A stretch of DNA of 64,000 bases from Campylorhamphus procurvoides (GCA_013396655.1 WBMV01002647.1:191414-255413); one strand, 5' to 3'; shown: positions 21,554 to 34,200, counted from the stretch's first letter. Made by a program: numbers and translations. Notes: a model not told the origin generated them from the sequence alone.

Positions 21554-22053
21554 AGACAGTTGGGGAGCGAAAGAAGACAACAAAAAGAAGACCCACTAGT
21601 TATTTAGTTAATTGTTAGACAGTTTTGTATTGTATTAGATTAGAAGCAGAATAGGCATAATTCCGATTGTTTTGATTGGTTTGTACCCCAGTTTTCTCCC
21701 CCGTTACACCTTCCTATTGGTTGATAAGTTCCCGGGTTCGGGTATGGCTCCCATTGGTCCCCGGTCGCCCTAGGCAATGGCATGAAGTCCATAGCCAAAT
21801 AGGGCTGACCACTCCCCTAGTCCTTCCCATTTCCACTCCCCTTAGGCGGAGTTCTTCTCCCTCACCCTATTGCATGCCAGACCCTCTTGTCAATCCCTCA
21901 GATCCACCCCTTTTTCTAGACTTTTCCATCCCGGGCTCTATATAAGCTGATGTTCTGCTGAATAAAGTGCTGGTAGCTGGCTGTCAGCCATTTTCTCTTA
22001 ACCTGCGTTGAGTCATCCTTCTCTCCTTTCCCTCAACGGGTCTGCAACGCACA
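21469..22053 (+). repeat. 3' LTR of the young provirus
   Basis: 585 bp, TGTGGGGATT to GCAACGCACA. Relative to the 5' LTR it differs by one C/T change in U3 (near 21916) and two G/A changes close to its 3' end (CGACGCGCA against CAACGCACA). The three inverted CCAAT boxes (from 21675, 21716 and 21753), TATATAA at 21939-21945 and AATAAA at 21961-21966 are all kept. Confidence 0.95.
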
Positions 22054-22059
22054 TGTAGG

Positions 22060-22426
22060 CATTGACAAGGCAGTTGAGGACAGAAATTCTCAGCCTCTGG
22101 AGGTGACTCCTATCAAGCATGAGGGAAAGGTATCATCTTAAGGATGATCTAGTAGTGCACCCAAGCAGGTGGAACACCATGGAGAAAGGTATCTGGTACC
22201 TCTGCTGGAAGTAATCTATAGGAATTCAAATAATAAGCAGTACCCTGTATATACAGATGAGGTCCAGTGTACACAGTCTACACAACAGAAGTTTGTACAG
22301 AGTGTGCCATTGTTGTACACCAACTCATTGGCACTGGTATCAAGGAAAGGACAGCAAACAGTACTTCAGGTGACAACCACACTTGGGTAATATGATCATC
22401 ATCTTTTTTCCTCCCTATCAGCCTGT
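22060..22426 (+). pseudogene. Gag remnant of the old provirus, second part
   Basis: This resumes the old element after the young provirus; the join is shown by TGTAGG on both sides. No open frame above 73 codons and no motif I recognise. It ends where the antisense solo LTR begins. Confidence 0.5.
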
Positions 22427-22431
22427 ACCTC

Positions 22432-22981
22432 TGTCATGGTTTAGGCATGGTATTCTTTAATTTGTGCTCCCACTGATATGAAAAACCATGAGCTGCTCCC
22501 CTCCCCCAAACCCCTCTGGTGAGACAGACAGAAGGCAGAGATTCCAAGCTGAGGTAAGAACAACTTACTGGAAACAGCAACGAGGTAAAAAACGAACAGG
22601 AACAGCAATAATATTAATAACAGAAGTATATAAGAAGAGGATGATTTAAAGGGAAAAATTGCTCACAGACTGACAAAATGACAGACAGACCATCCATGCC
22701 CCCATTTTTCCCCCAAGCCCAAGACAATGATAAACAATGGCCAACAAAACCTCAGTTTGAGACCAGCATTACCCCACCACTCCATTCACCACTTGTTCCC
22801 CTGGAAAAAGACCATTCCCCCACTTCTCGGAAGTGAGAGACAGTACCTTTACCCCACCCCCCAGCCATGATGCAAGATGGGATCAAACAGCACAGTGTTT
22901 TGGCCACACCCACACAGCTCCAGGTTCCCCCATCACAACTATTGCAAAACATTAATCCTATCCTTGGCTGAAACTAGAACA
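22432..22981 (-). mobile_element. Solo LTR, antisense, nested in the old provirus
   Basis: Plus-strand ends are TGTCATGG and AACTAGAACA. The flanking 5-bp sequences are ACCTC (22427-22431) and GCCTC (22982-22986), a duplication with one transition. On the minus strand its start resembles the LTRs at 40123, 52295 and 58416 (sharing the ATTAATCCT and TGGAAACAGCAA type phrases), so it is one of that family. Confidence 0.8.
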
Positions 22982-23126
22982 GCCTCAGCTGTGGAAAGAC
23001 TCAAACAAATTAGAGAGAAAATGTCCCATGCCCCACCAGTATGGACCAGAGTCTCTGCTATTGGAAGCAAGCTCCCCCTGACTAGAGAGAGAGGGTACAC
23101 ACCATGAGGAAACCTCTGGCTTTTGA
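22982..23126 (+). pseudogene. Short gag fragment of the old provirus between two nested LTRs
   Basis: A 145-bp strip of the old element, reading in part VERLKQIREKMSHAPP, a gag-like helical segment. It is cut on both sides by insertions. Confidence 0.5.
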
Positions 23127-23744
23127 TGCTGAAAAACCTCAGTATGAAGCCGCTAAGAGAGTTTGTTCTTTTAGCAGCAAAGGTATTTATTCAAGCAGCA
23201 CTGGAAAGCTAGCCAGCTCACGCTGGACAAACTAGCTTCGAATCAACAGTGCAAAATGAGCCATTTTATACATTTCACTACATGATTACAACATACAATG
23301 TTGCATAATAGTAAGATTACAATATCTGATTATGCATATTAATGACTAGGTGGAGACTAGGTGGAGTCTGAGTGGAGCCTTCCAGAATCTTTGTTTGGCA
23401 TCAGGATTAGGTGGTCATTTCTGGTCTTCAGCCTCCCCCTAGGGGTCTTTAACTCCTCTTCTTCACCTTGACTCCTTCAGCCTTCATTGTTCATGACCTA
23501 GTCACTGAAGCTTACAGAAACTACTGGCTTAAGGCCATTTTGCTCTATTCAGATGTCTACACTGTCATGATTAACAGCGCTAGGTGGTTTGTATATAGTT
23601 TTCTAAGATCAGGTCCAGTGGTTTGAACAGAACACATCTCCATGTTCTCCTATTAACTCAGGCAAGGCAGGTGCTGAACAGTTTCTACTGATCTGGTTAA
23701 CCATTCCTGGGGTTTATCCTTGTTTCATTTTACCAGCATGAACA
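23127..23744 (-). mobile_element. Solo LTR, antisense, different family, nested in the old provirus
   Basis: On the minus strand this has a TATAAAA box (about 23263-23269) followed by AATAAA (about 23190-23195), the order of an LTR promoter and poly(A) signal. I propose ends TGCTGAAAA and CATGAACA, with 4-bp flanks TTGA and TGGA (3 of 4 match). The boundaries are tentative, but gag-like sequence of the old element on the two sides appears to join when the segment is removed. The size and 4-bp flank would suit an ERV1-type LTR. Confidence 0.6.
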
Positions 23745-23748
23745 TGGA

Positions 23749-24200
23749 GAAGACATGAGGAGGTGGGATGGAAAACACACTTCTGCCCTAGCTGCATAGG
23801 TATGTGAGTTGAAAGGAATAACAACCCACTCCAGGAAATTCTTCAAGGATAAATGCCGCTCCAGTTCCCAGTGGGCAAGTCATCAGACAGAACAGTAGGG
23901 CTGAAGTTACTTCCAGTTCTCCTGAAGGGACCTCCAGTTCATGTTTACAAGAAGTGAACAACAAGAACAACAACCAGGACTAAAGGGGCCCTGCCTCCAG
24001 GCAAGAGGAGGAAAAGGACAATTGGATCTATTGGACTGTGTGGATCCAATCACGTGGCACATGGGGCCCACTAGAGTGTAAGGCTCTAGTTGACACCAAC
24101 GCACAATGTACCCTGATGCCAACCCTGATTCCCCCCAACAGGGGCAGAACCCATCTCTATTTCTGGTGACAGGAGGGGTCTCAGCAGTTGACTGTACAGG
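23749..24200 (+). pseudogene. End of gag and protease remnant of the old provirus
   Basis: A degraded gag tail runs to about 24040. A protease-like active-site stretch follows at about 24089-24120, where the D-T-G triad reads Asp-Thr-Asn (24092-24100), so the enzyme would be dead even without the surrounding stops. Confidence 0.65.
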
Positions 24201-27160
24201 AAGCTGAAGTGAGCCTGACTGGAAATGAATGGCAAAAACATCCCTTTGTGACTGGCCCAGTGGCCCCATGCATCCTTTGCAAACACTACCCCAGGAGAGT
24301 GTATTTCAAGGACTTAAAAGGGCACCGTTGGGCTTTTTGGGATAGCTGCTGTGGAGTCAGAGGAAATCAGACAGCAGAAATACCTTGTCTTGTCTCTCAG
24401 AGGACCCTTCTGCAGTGGTACTACTGAGGTTCAAAGAAAAACAGATACCTATTGCTACAACAACAGTGCACCATCAACAATACTACACCAGCCAAGACTG
24501 TGATTCCCACCCATAACATGATTCCTGAACTGGAGAGCCAACAGGTGATCAGCAAGACTTACTCAACCTTTAATAGTCCTACATGGCCAGTACATAAATC
24601 CAGTGGAGAGTGGAGACTGATGATGGACTATCGTGGCCTGAAGGAAGTCACATGACCATTGAGTGACACTGTGCCCAACATGCTGGAACTTCAGTATGAG
24701 CTGGAGTCCGAGGGAGCAAAGTGGTGTCACCATCAACATTGCCAATGCTTTTTTCTCAATTCTTTTGGCGGCAGAGTGCCAGCCACAGTTTGCTTTCACC
24801 TGAAGGGCCATCCAGTACACCTGGAAAAGATTGGCCCAGGGGTGAAAACAGCACCACCATTTGCCATGGACTGATCCAGACTGCACTGGAAAAGGGTGAG
24901 GCTCCAGAACACCCGCAATTGATGACATTATCATATGGGGCAACACAGTCCATATAAGAGGAAGTTTTTGAGAAAGGGGAAAGATAATTCAAATCCTCCT
25001 GAAGGCCAGTTTTGACATTAAACGAAGTAAGGTCAAGGGACTGGCCCAAGAAACTATTTTTAGGAGTAAAATCGCAAGATGAACATTGTCCAATTCCAAT
25101 GGATGTCGTCAACAAAATAGCTGCTATATCCCCACCAACCAGCAAAAAGGAAACACAAGCTTTCCTGGGTGCTGTGGGTTTCTGGAGGGTGCATTTCCAG
25201 ACTGCAGTCAAATTTAAAGTTCTCTCTATCATGTGACCCAGAAGAAGAATGATTTCAAGTGGGGTCCTGAAAAACAACAGGCTTTTGAACAAACTAAACA
25301 GGAGATTGTTCATACAGTAGCCCTTGGACCAGTCAGGACAGGGCAAGATGTGAAAAACGTGCTCTACACTGCAGCTGGGGAGAATGGTTCTTCCTGGAGT
25401 CTCTGGCAAAGACTCAAGGACAACTCCTGGATTTCTGGTGTCAGGGATACAAAGGATCTGAGGCCTGTTGCATCCCAACTGAAAAAGAGATACTGGCAGC
25501 TAATGAAGGAGTTTGAGCTGCTTCAAAATTGATTGGCACCAAAGCACCACTCTTCCTGGTGCCCTGACTGCCAGTGCTGGGCTGGATTTTCAGAGGGAAA
25601 GTCCCTCTCACATATCATGCCACTGGTATTATATGGATTAAGTGGGTTGTGCTGATCACCCAGCAAGCTTGAATAGGAAACCCCAATTGCCCAAGGATCT
25701 TGGAGACCATCATGAACTGGCCTAAAGACAAAAATTTTGGACTATCATCAGAAAAGAATGAGAAGGTGATACATGCTGAGGAGGCCCGACCATACAATCA
25801 ACTATCTGAAAATGAAAAACAGTATGCTGTCTTTACTGACAGTTCCTGCCATATTGTAGGGATATATCAAAAGTGGAAAGCTACCATATGGAGTCCTATG
25901 CGGTGAGTCACAGAAGATATCGAGAGACAAGGTGGATCAAATCAGATTGCAGAGCTGAAAGCCATCCAGCTGGCTTTAGATATCACTGAAATAGAGAAAT
26001 GGCTGGTGCCCTGTCTCTACACTGACAGAGAGATGATAGCAAATGCTCTGGGAGGGTGGCTGGACTAATGAAAAAAGATCAGCTAGCAGCACAGAGGGAA
26101 ACCCAGCTGGGCTGCTGAAGTGTGGCAAGAAACACTGCCCGGGTGAAGAAGTTTGCTGTAAGTCATGCAGATGAACACATACTCAAGAGTCAGGCTACTG
26201 AAGAACATTGCAAAACTGGGCAGGTGGATTATGCTGCCAAGATTGAAGTGTCTCAGGTACATCTGGACTGGCAACATAAGCGTGAATTATTTCTGGTTTG
26301 GTGGGCCCATGATGCCTCAGGTCATCAGGAAGAGATGCAACAACCAGATGGGCTCATGATTGAGGGGTGGACTTAACCACAGACACTATTTCCCATGTTA
26401 TTCGTAACTGTGAAACGTGCTGCAGTCAAACAGGCTAAGTGAGTAAAGCCTCTGTGGTATGGGGTTTATTTCAACCTCAGTGGTTGAAATAAAAATATGG
26501 AGAGGCCTGGCAGATTGATTACATCACACTCCCACAAACCTGCCATGGCAAGTGCTAAGTGATTACAATGGCAGAAACAACCGCTGGATGGCTGGAGACA
26601 TACCCTGTGCCTCACACCATTGCCTGGAACACCGTCTTGGGCCTTGAAAAGCTATTCCTGTGACGAGATGACACTCCAGAAAGAACTAAGTCAGACAATT
26701 GGACTAATTTCAAAAATACCCTCAGAGGCCCCTGGGCCAGAGAGGATGGTACTGAGTGGTATATCATATTCCCTATCATGCACCAGCCTCTGGGAAAATT
26801 GAACAGGTTCAATGGACTGTTAAAAACCACGTTGAAGGCAATGGGCAATGGGACATTCAAACGTTCTTGCAGAGGCCACCTAATTAGGTAACACTAGAGG
26901 TTTTACTGATCAATCTCGCCCTGCCCAATAAAAACCTCCATCCTCCACAGAAGGGGATAAAGTCCCCTAAAGTCGCACATATGAAGAATGTGTTAGGGAA
27001 GACAGTTTGGATTAGTCCTGCCTCAAGCAAAGGCAAACCCCTGCGTGGGATTGTTTTTGCTCAAGGATCTGTGTGCACTTGCTGGGTAATGCAGAAAGAC
27101 AGGGAAACACAATGTACACCTCAAGGGGACCTGATTTTTGGGTGAGAACAGTCTGTGATG
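24201..27160 (+). pseudogene. Pol remnant of the old ERVL-type provirus
   Basis: Decayed reverse transcriptase, RNase H and integrase in order. RT phrases include SSGEWRLMMDYRGLKEVT (24600-24653) and TSKKETQAFLGAVGFWR (about 25140-25190). The YxDD region near 24916-24945 is disrupted by a shift. RNase H keeps a catalytic-type Asp at 25838-25840 (FTDSS) and a YTDRE motif near 26022. Integrase keeps a zinc-finger-like HDASGH (about 26310) and CETCC (about 26411), and WQID with Asp at 26517-26519. Reading requires many frame changes. The 240-codon open frame on the opposite strand (24756-25478) is a shadow. A conserved-looking stretch (26895-27160) after integrase could be the last part of pol. 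Confidence 0.85.
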
Positions 27161-27496
27161 TTGGACTGTGTAATACTGATTGCTGAATAACACTGCCACA
27201 GTGTGCTGTAGCTACCATGGACTGCTCCAGATACGTCAGTCATGAGCTCCTGATTCAGCTTTCACCAACTCAACAGCACCCCAGCCCTCCTGCCCTGGAA
27301 GTCATCTAGGATGGATAGAACCCAATGAACTCAACAGACACCCTGTAGGGACAGCCATTCACTATGGAAATTATACCTGTGCTTGTATGTCAACATATAT
27401 GTATATATATATATATATATACACATACACATGTATGGGGTTGGAAGATGAAGGACCTGGGTCTGACGTAGATGGTACAAAATAAGGGGTGGATAA
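27161..27496 (+). other. 3' internal region of the old provirus with a TA repeat and polypurine tract
   Basis: No coding capacity seen. An alternating TA/CA microsatellite runs at 27395-27433. The purine-rich run AAATAAGGGGTGGA directly precedes the 3' LTR, where a polypurine tract is expected. Confidence 0.65.
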
Positions 27497-27950
27497 TGTC
27501 CTGGTTCTGGACAGGGTTAGTTTTTTACATTATCCAGGAGGGGGCATGGCTAGGACACGGGGGTTAATACCATCTCACATCATTGCTGGAGGTGGGGGAA
27601 GGAACTCTATTCTGGGGAGAAGGGGCTTCTCCCAGTCAAAAAAATATGTCAGAGGGAGCTGTCCAGTATTGTCTACTGCTGGAGTTTTCCATGTGAATTG
27701 TTTCTTTTCTTATACCCTCTGTCATTAGTATTGTTGCTGTTACTGTTTGTCTTCTTACCTCATTGCTGTTTCCAGTAAATTGTTCTTATCTCAACCCATA
27801 TCTTTGCCTTTTGTGCCTCCCTTTCTCCTCTCCATCCTGATGTAGGAGGGATGAGGAGGGGAAAAGTGGGGGGAGTGAGAGAGCAGCATGCGGTTTGGAG
27901 AGTCTCAATGGGGGCACTGAACTGGGAAGTACCATTCTTAAACCACAAAA
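27497..27950 (+). repeat. 3' LTR of the old ERVL-type provirus
   Basis: It starts TGTCCTGGTTCTGG and ends TTAAACCACAAAA, the terminal CA having decayed. It aligns with 12135-12600. The flank GATCC at 27951-27955 completes the target duplication. Confidence 0.85.
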
Positions 27951-27955
27951 GATCC

Positions 27956-30900
27956 TTAGAGACTTACCAAGATTATATACCCAGCAGTTGTAACAATCCA
28001 CGAGTTTACCCAAACTGAAATAGTGTGGTTCTCAGGCAATTGGTCTTTTACTGAAAACTAGAAGGTATATGAGTGCAAAAAGCAGGCTAATTAATTCCAC
28101 TGAAAATCAATTTTCCATCAAATCATCAATACTTTGTAAAATTAGCAAACAATAACTTCCGTAATTTCTATTAAACTTAAACTGACCATTAAATGAACAT
28201 TGAAGAATAATCCTGTTCACATCCCGACCTGGTTCTAAATACTATTTCCTGTTCCTGCCCTTGGGCTGGCATTATTGTTTGCACTCCTCATAGTGAAGAA
28301 AACTAGGCTAGCAGAAGAAAAATTAGCTTTCAACTGGAGTGATACCCTGCAGCAAGACATCACACAGCCACAGGCATATGAATGGCATATGGGAAGGGGT
28401 GGGAAGAAGTGGCAGAAGACAGCAGGAGACGTAAAGCCAACCTGCTCCTTTCAACAGCAATCCGCACTTCTGCCAGATTAAAATAGCAGTGCAACGACAG
28501 TCTTAACCCACTTGGAACAAAGGAGGGAGGCTGCTTTTGGGAACATTTTTTTCCCTTGAAATTTCCATAATAGAATATTTGGTTTTTAAAGGGAAAACAT
28601 TTAATTATAACAAATTATGAAAAAAACCCCACATGTTAAAAAACCTCACAGTTATGTCAGGGTAGGAAATCTGAGTGAGTTTAATGAACTGAAAAATTTG
28701 AAGAGTTATCACAAGACAATCTAGGACAATAAAATCTGACAAACAGCTCTACTAAAGGATTCTGTCTAATTTATCAGTACGCCTGAATTTTCTAAGAATA
28801 TATACTCTCCATTGAGAAAAAACATGGGCATACTCTTCATAAAAAATACAGCTGTTTCAGTCTTGTTTTGGTTTTTAAATGGAAACATTGGAATAGAATT
28901 GTTTCAGCTTTTATTACGTTTCTTCTAGACTCCATATTCTCTGAAGGGATTTTTCAAACTTTTTTTTATGTTGATTCTATTTTCCCCTTGCCTTCTAAGT
29001 AATAAAATAATCCAATTGGCTACTTTCTTATAACTCAGATTCTGACATTCCTTATTCATCTTTACAGTTCTGCGCTTTTCTTTCCTGAATGCATCAATAC
29101 CAATTGCTAACATGAAAAACAAAAACAAACAACCAACCCCCTAACAACACCAACAAAACATCAAAAATCATTCTCACAGCCATGGTTCTCCAGCTCAGGA
29201 CTCTGAGGCTTCCAGAGCCCATCACTGCTGTAGAAGACTGAAGCAAAGAAAGCATTTAAACACCTCTTCTCTGCTTGGGAAGTGACTGTCCTCATCAAGT
29301 AATTGGCCAATGTGCTTTGTGGTCTGCCTTTTGCTATTAACGTATTTTGAAAGCCCTTTTTATTGCCCCCAACAGTACTAGCCATTTTCAGCTCTAACTG
29401 AGCTCTGACCGCACAAATTTTCTCCCTACCATGGTAAACAGCTCCTCTGTTGGTCCTCCCACGTCACTCAACCTTGCTTCCATTGGCATTAGGTCTAGAA
29501 GAATATCCTTGCTGAGTAACAGGCACTTTCAGAACTAGAGCAGTAAGGTTATGTATTATCTGAGTGTCCCTCAGTCTATTCCCAGACTCTTCATTATATA
29601 CAACAATAAATTCTTTTTTTTACATACATTTCATTAACATGATTCATTAAGCAAAAGGTTAAGTATTGGCAGTCTGCAGTATGTCAAATTCCCTTAACCT
29701 GATTGACTCCAGCTCTTCTCCCTGTCAGCACCTCTTCAGAAATGCAGCCACCTCTCAGCTCCACTATTCTTGGCATCATTCCAGCATGCTGAGCTTGGCT
29801 GAAAGTGAGCACTCTCCTTAGCAGATTCCCTCTGGCTTACTCTCAGAGATATGACAAAATTTATATTTTCATTTCAAGACTTCAGAGATGTATTTTAAAA
29901 AACATAAATATTTACTTAACCATTCAGTACACTGGAACAAGTTACGTACAGACAAAATTTTTTGCTCAGCCACATATTCACTTTGAGTCCTTTGTGTACA
30001 AAAAAACCAAACAGACTTCCTTACCCAAAACCCCACAAAATCTGGAAAAAAAACAACTGCTGTTGACCAGGAGAGGGAGACAAATGAGAACAGCCAAAAT
30101 CAGGACTGCTGGTGCTCATCCTTACTGAGACATATTGCATTATACAGAATTTTTTCCAGTCCTGTTTCAAAGAGGGCTGGTGGCATGTGCCTGTTACAAA
30201 ATATTCTGTACTCAGTTGCAATGTAAAATGGTTTTCTGTTTCCTTAAATTCCTGAAGGTTTCTACTTTCTTTTCTTTCTTAGTCTGATTCCTGCAGCTAC
30301 AGATAAAAATCCAAATGCCTTCCCTAGAGTATTTCAGAGACAGTCTGACCTGTTTTTTCTAAGGAAATCAGGGAAAGCGTGCGAGGGAACTGAGCAGAGA
30401 GGTAGAGCAGAGACTTTCCCTTTGTTGGAGTGGCCTCCCAGAGCCATAGCCACGTCTCCCAACATTTGAAAGTTATAAATACTGTGTGAAAGTGAGAGAA
30501 TACACTCAACTGCATGAAAAATGTGAGAATACAAGTATTTTCTTTTGGCATGAGGGCTGAAGGCAATGGATGAAGTGGGGGAAGGGGAAGCAGTGCTTTC
30601 TATAAAGGGGCTGATCTCTTTTACAGAAAGTTGTTTGCAGACAGCTTTCTGTGAGATGAGAGAGACTTTTTTTCTTATCCTCTGCAATCATCTCTGTTTC
30701 ACAGCTAGGCAAGAACTACCTCTTTTGAAAAGTAGCATTCTTCTACTTCTGGAGCAGGAGTCCTTGAAATGAGCACCTAAAGTGCAGCATGACTGCAAAC
30801 CGCCACACTGTAATGAATTCCATGAATTCCACTTTGTTCAGGCTTTACTTGGTTGTGTATGTGTGTGTCTGTGTGTCTGTGCACCCACGTACATGCAGAA

Positions 30901-33900
30901 GTTTGCACATATACATAAAATTCCCCAAGGTCACTGCTGTGATTGGTGGTGTTTCCTTCAGCAGGCAGCGAGGATAGTGTATGAACATCCTTCTGTAAAA
31001 CACTCTGCAGCTGGTGAAGGGAGTTCTCACAATGTGGACAGGAAACTGGAAGAGGAGAGGTCAACATGCATAATGATGGGGCTGTCACTCAACAGCAGTC
31101 CTAACAAACTGGAAAACTTGGTCAACAGAAACTTCATAAAGTTCACAAAAAACAAATGCAAAGTCCTCTATCTGGAACAGAACAATGTCATGAAACTGTA
31201 AAGTTTAGAGAATCAACTAGAAAGCAGCTTTCCAAAAAAGGACCCGGGACTTCTGATAGGCGAGACATGTTTACGCAGCTCAGCAGTGCACTTCTGCAGA
31301 AATCAAGGCCAGTCACAACTGAGCTGCATTAGCTAGAAGGAAAACCAGCAGGTTCAAGGGAGTTGTTATTCGCTTCTATTCAGCACAGCACATTTGTAAT
31401 CGCACCACTCTAAGGCAGTGTCCTGTTTTGGACTAGCTAGTAGGGTATTTACAAGCTAAAGCAAGCCTAGTGGAAGGCCAACATGATAGTTTGGTGCCTG
31501 AATCAGGTAAGGTAGGGAAAAGGATAGAAAACACGGGAAATAATGCCACAATAGCAGCCATGGAACACCCTTAGAAGGAGGTGCTTTCATTTTAGAGAAA
31601 AACTCGTTTAATTTACTTATTTACACCTAGTCCCAGTGGTCTTGTCAGGTTTCCCTGCAGTTACACTTAAGACAAATGCTGCCAGCAAACAAGGGCTCCT
31701 CAGCTTCCCTGGGCTTTGCCTCAAGATGTTCTGATAGATGTGATTTTTTTGGTTTTGAGTACAGTTAATGGAGGGTTTTTAGCAGGTGTTAGGAGCTGAC
31801 ACTAATTAGTCTCTCCACCTTCCCATCTCTATAACTCATTAGGATATACTGCAAGCCATTTGTGTCTGTAGTTGTGTCCAGATCTTAACAACCTGCTAAT
31901 CCAGGTGCCAGCAATAAATGCCATTCTATAGCCATTTTTTTCCACGATTCTGGTACCATGACACCCATTCACTCTCTATTAATACCAACCTTAGTGTTTC
32001 TGTCCTCTAAAGGACAAATGGGTTTCTTTAAATTGAAAAGGGGAATTGATGTGGAAATTGAATTGCTGCCTTGAATTCCCTATACGTAGCCACAGAGTAA
32101 ACAGAACCGGACTGCTCTTGGAGGAAATATTAAGTAAATATAAGGAAAAGAATCTTCACAGCAATGATGCTCAAATACCGAGCTAAATCTGTCAAGGAAA
32201 CTTTCCTGTCTCATCATCCAGGACCCACTCTTGGCAGTCACATTCCCACCACCACAGACTTTACCTGCTGGGACTGAAGCCCGTTTGCAGCCGATGGCTC
32301 CAGTGAGCTGATGGGTGACCCAACTGACTTCCTACACACACACTCTCATGCAGTCAGATAAAATTTCCTTACTGGCTCAGACCCAGGTTTCCCCTAACAG
32401 TCTCAGATCTCTAGATCCTTAAAGGAATTTAATCGTGCTGCCATGATGCTGAAACACCTCAAGCTGGTGCCAAGGAGGGACAACAAAGGAAGCCCTGGGC
32501 TTTTTTGGCCTCACAGTCTATGCACAGTGACCTGGGTCTTCCTGCTAAGTCCTCGGCTCCCGCTGTATCTCTGAGCGTCTGGTCACCTGGCTGGGCCACA
32601 GGTCCCCATGCCCTTTGTTGTTCAAAGGGTTAGCACCAGTTCCCAACCTCGTGCTTCAGGCTCCTGCCATTTCCTGCCACCCAGAGTTTAATCTGCAGCT
32701 TGCACACTGAGCTGTCTGCACTAAACATATTATTCAACACTCTCCATCATCCTGCTGTGGATGGGGAACATGTAAGCAGCTGGATGAGAGCATGACAGTA
32801 TGAACTTTACTTCCTACTTTCCTTGAGGAATCTACATTCTGCAAACATTTGTCACCACATACCAAGAAAATGACTTATGCCTGTTGTCTCCACCTTAAAA
32901 CTAATAGGAGTTGTACACCTATTTTTAAATCCAGACACGGGTGTGAATGGAGAAGTCTTTACGCCTAGAGTGCTTATACTCCTAAGGATGATGAATGTTT
33001 GACTTTCAGAGACTGGGGAGGTGGGTACACATGGTTGCCTCTCCTTCTTAAGGAGGAACTGTTCAGGAACAGCTTGACAATGTCAGTGAAAGAAATAAAC
33101 TGAGCTTGCCGTGGGTTGCTGCCACTAATGGGGTTGTTTACTCCTTTGCTGCACCCCATTTGTGTGGCAGACCTACTCTAGAGTTGGTGGCAGCATTTTG
33201 CTGGACTCTCTGGTGGGTCCGCTCAACTCGTGGATCTGGCAAAACATCAATCTTGGAGGATGGGAATAGCATCTAGTGTGTTAGCAAACTAAATTGGCTC
33301 AGTGAAGTACCTAACAAATGCCAGAGGTGAAACTGGGGAAGTCTTTCAGCAGCAGCCGCCTGCTAGGTCTACTCAGCTGAATCGTCAAACCAAAGGCAGA
33401 CATATACCTTATTCCTTCCCCCTGAGGGGTGTAAGGTTGCCACCTCAATGCTGTCACAAGCATGGAGGTCTGAAAATAAAGTTTCCACTGAAACTACCAG
33501 AAATACAGCAGGGCTGGCTAAAGTCCAGGCACACATACCACCTCAGCGTGGCACAGAACCATGTCACAGAGAAGTCATGCCAGCCACTGCCTCCAAACAG
33601 CAGAGCTGCATCCCATGGCACCCACTGGATGAGGCAGGCTGTCCTTCTTCTGCCCCACATGCTGCTGGAGGAAATTGCTCCACAGAGAGAAGTCAAATCT
33701 CCAGGCAATATCCTCACCAAAACGGAGTCAGGCCAGTTTCCTTTAACCTGCAAAAATGGGGGATGGGTTTGGGGAAAGAAAAAAAGGAAGCTGCATTCTG
33801 TGTTGATGGGGTGACAAAGCCAGGGTGTGCTTATCTTCCTGGTGTCTGTGTGCGGCAGAAGGGAGAGGGTAACACCCTGGTTTTCCTCCTGTACTGACAG

Positions 33901-34200
33901 GGTGACCGTGGGAGATGGGCAGGCACAGGAAGGCCTTTCTCCGCCATGGTGGTGGCCGCAGTGGAGCTGCACTGCCTCTTGCAGGGCTTTGACAAGAGAG
34001 CACAGCTGGGTTCCCATGTCAGCAGAGGAGAGTACGTGTGGAAGGGGAGCTAGAAGCCACATCCAAGCATGGACGGGCAAGAAGCTGCATGCAGAGAGCA
34101 GCACACTACTGTGGGGGACAGGGAGCACCCTGAGAGCCAACATGTCCCTGCAGAGGCTTTCACCGAAAACAGCAAAGCTTGTTTTCTGCACTTCTCATCC
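27956..34200. other. Gene-free stretch leading to a CpG island
   Basis: No supported gene or repeat. A TG-rich tract lies at about 30851-30882. From about 33300 the GC content rises and long overlapping open frames appear on both strands (up to 245 codons on minus at 33454-34191). Their mutual overlap and lack of any family signature argue for chance. Confidence 0.5.

Larger units (their letters stand above)
13768..22053 (+). mobile_element. Young full-length endogenous retrovirus, 8286 bp
   Basis: The provirus has paired 585-bp LTRs, a tRNA-Lys3 primer site, gag, pro, pol and env in order, a polypurine tract, and 6-bp duplications TGTAGG at 13762-13767 and 22054-22059. The LTRs differ at only three positions (near 14215/21916, and two near their 3' ends). 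The gag-pro-pol organisation (protease in its own frame, two -1 shifts) and the primer resemble betaretroviruses; the env is of the alpharetroviral type. A 6-bp duplication fits either genus. Gag and pro are open, pol and env are broken, so this copy cannot supply all its own proteins. It was inserted into the gag region of the old ERVL-type element. Confidence 0.95.
12135..27950 (+). mobile_element. Old ERVL-type provirus carrying nested younger insertions
   Basis: The element is bounded by related LTRs at 12135-12600 and 27497-27950 and by identical 5-bp duplications GATCC (12130-12134; 27951-27955). This shows one integration event now spread over 15.8 kb. The interior reads, in order, a primer site, gag remnants, a protease remnant, and reverse transcriptase, RNase H and integrase remnants, all on the plus strand and broken by many stops and shifts. 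No env was recognised. A complete second provirus and two antisense LTRs interrupt it. Removing them leaves roughly 6.4 kb. The 5-bp duplication and pol type fit avian ERVL-like (class III) elements; exact classification is inference. Confidence 0.85.

Noticed and set aside
24756..25478. A 240-codon minus-strand open frame
   Set aside because: It is antisense to the decayed pol of the old provirus, whose identity on the plus strand is clear.
27395..27433. TA/CA alternating repeat as a possible origin or fragile site
   Set aside because: An ordinary microsatellite in a decayed provirus.
33454..34191. A 245-codon minus-strand open frame near the CpG island
   Set aside because: It overlaps long plus-strand frames in the same GC-richer block, has no domain signature and no splice context.
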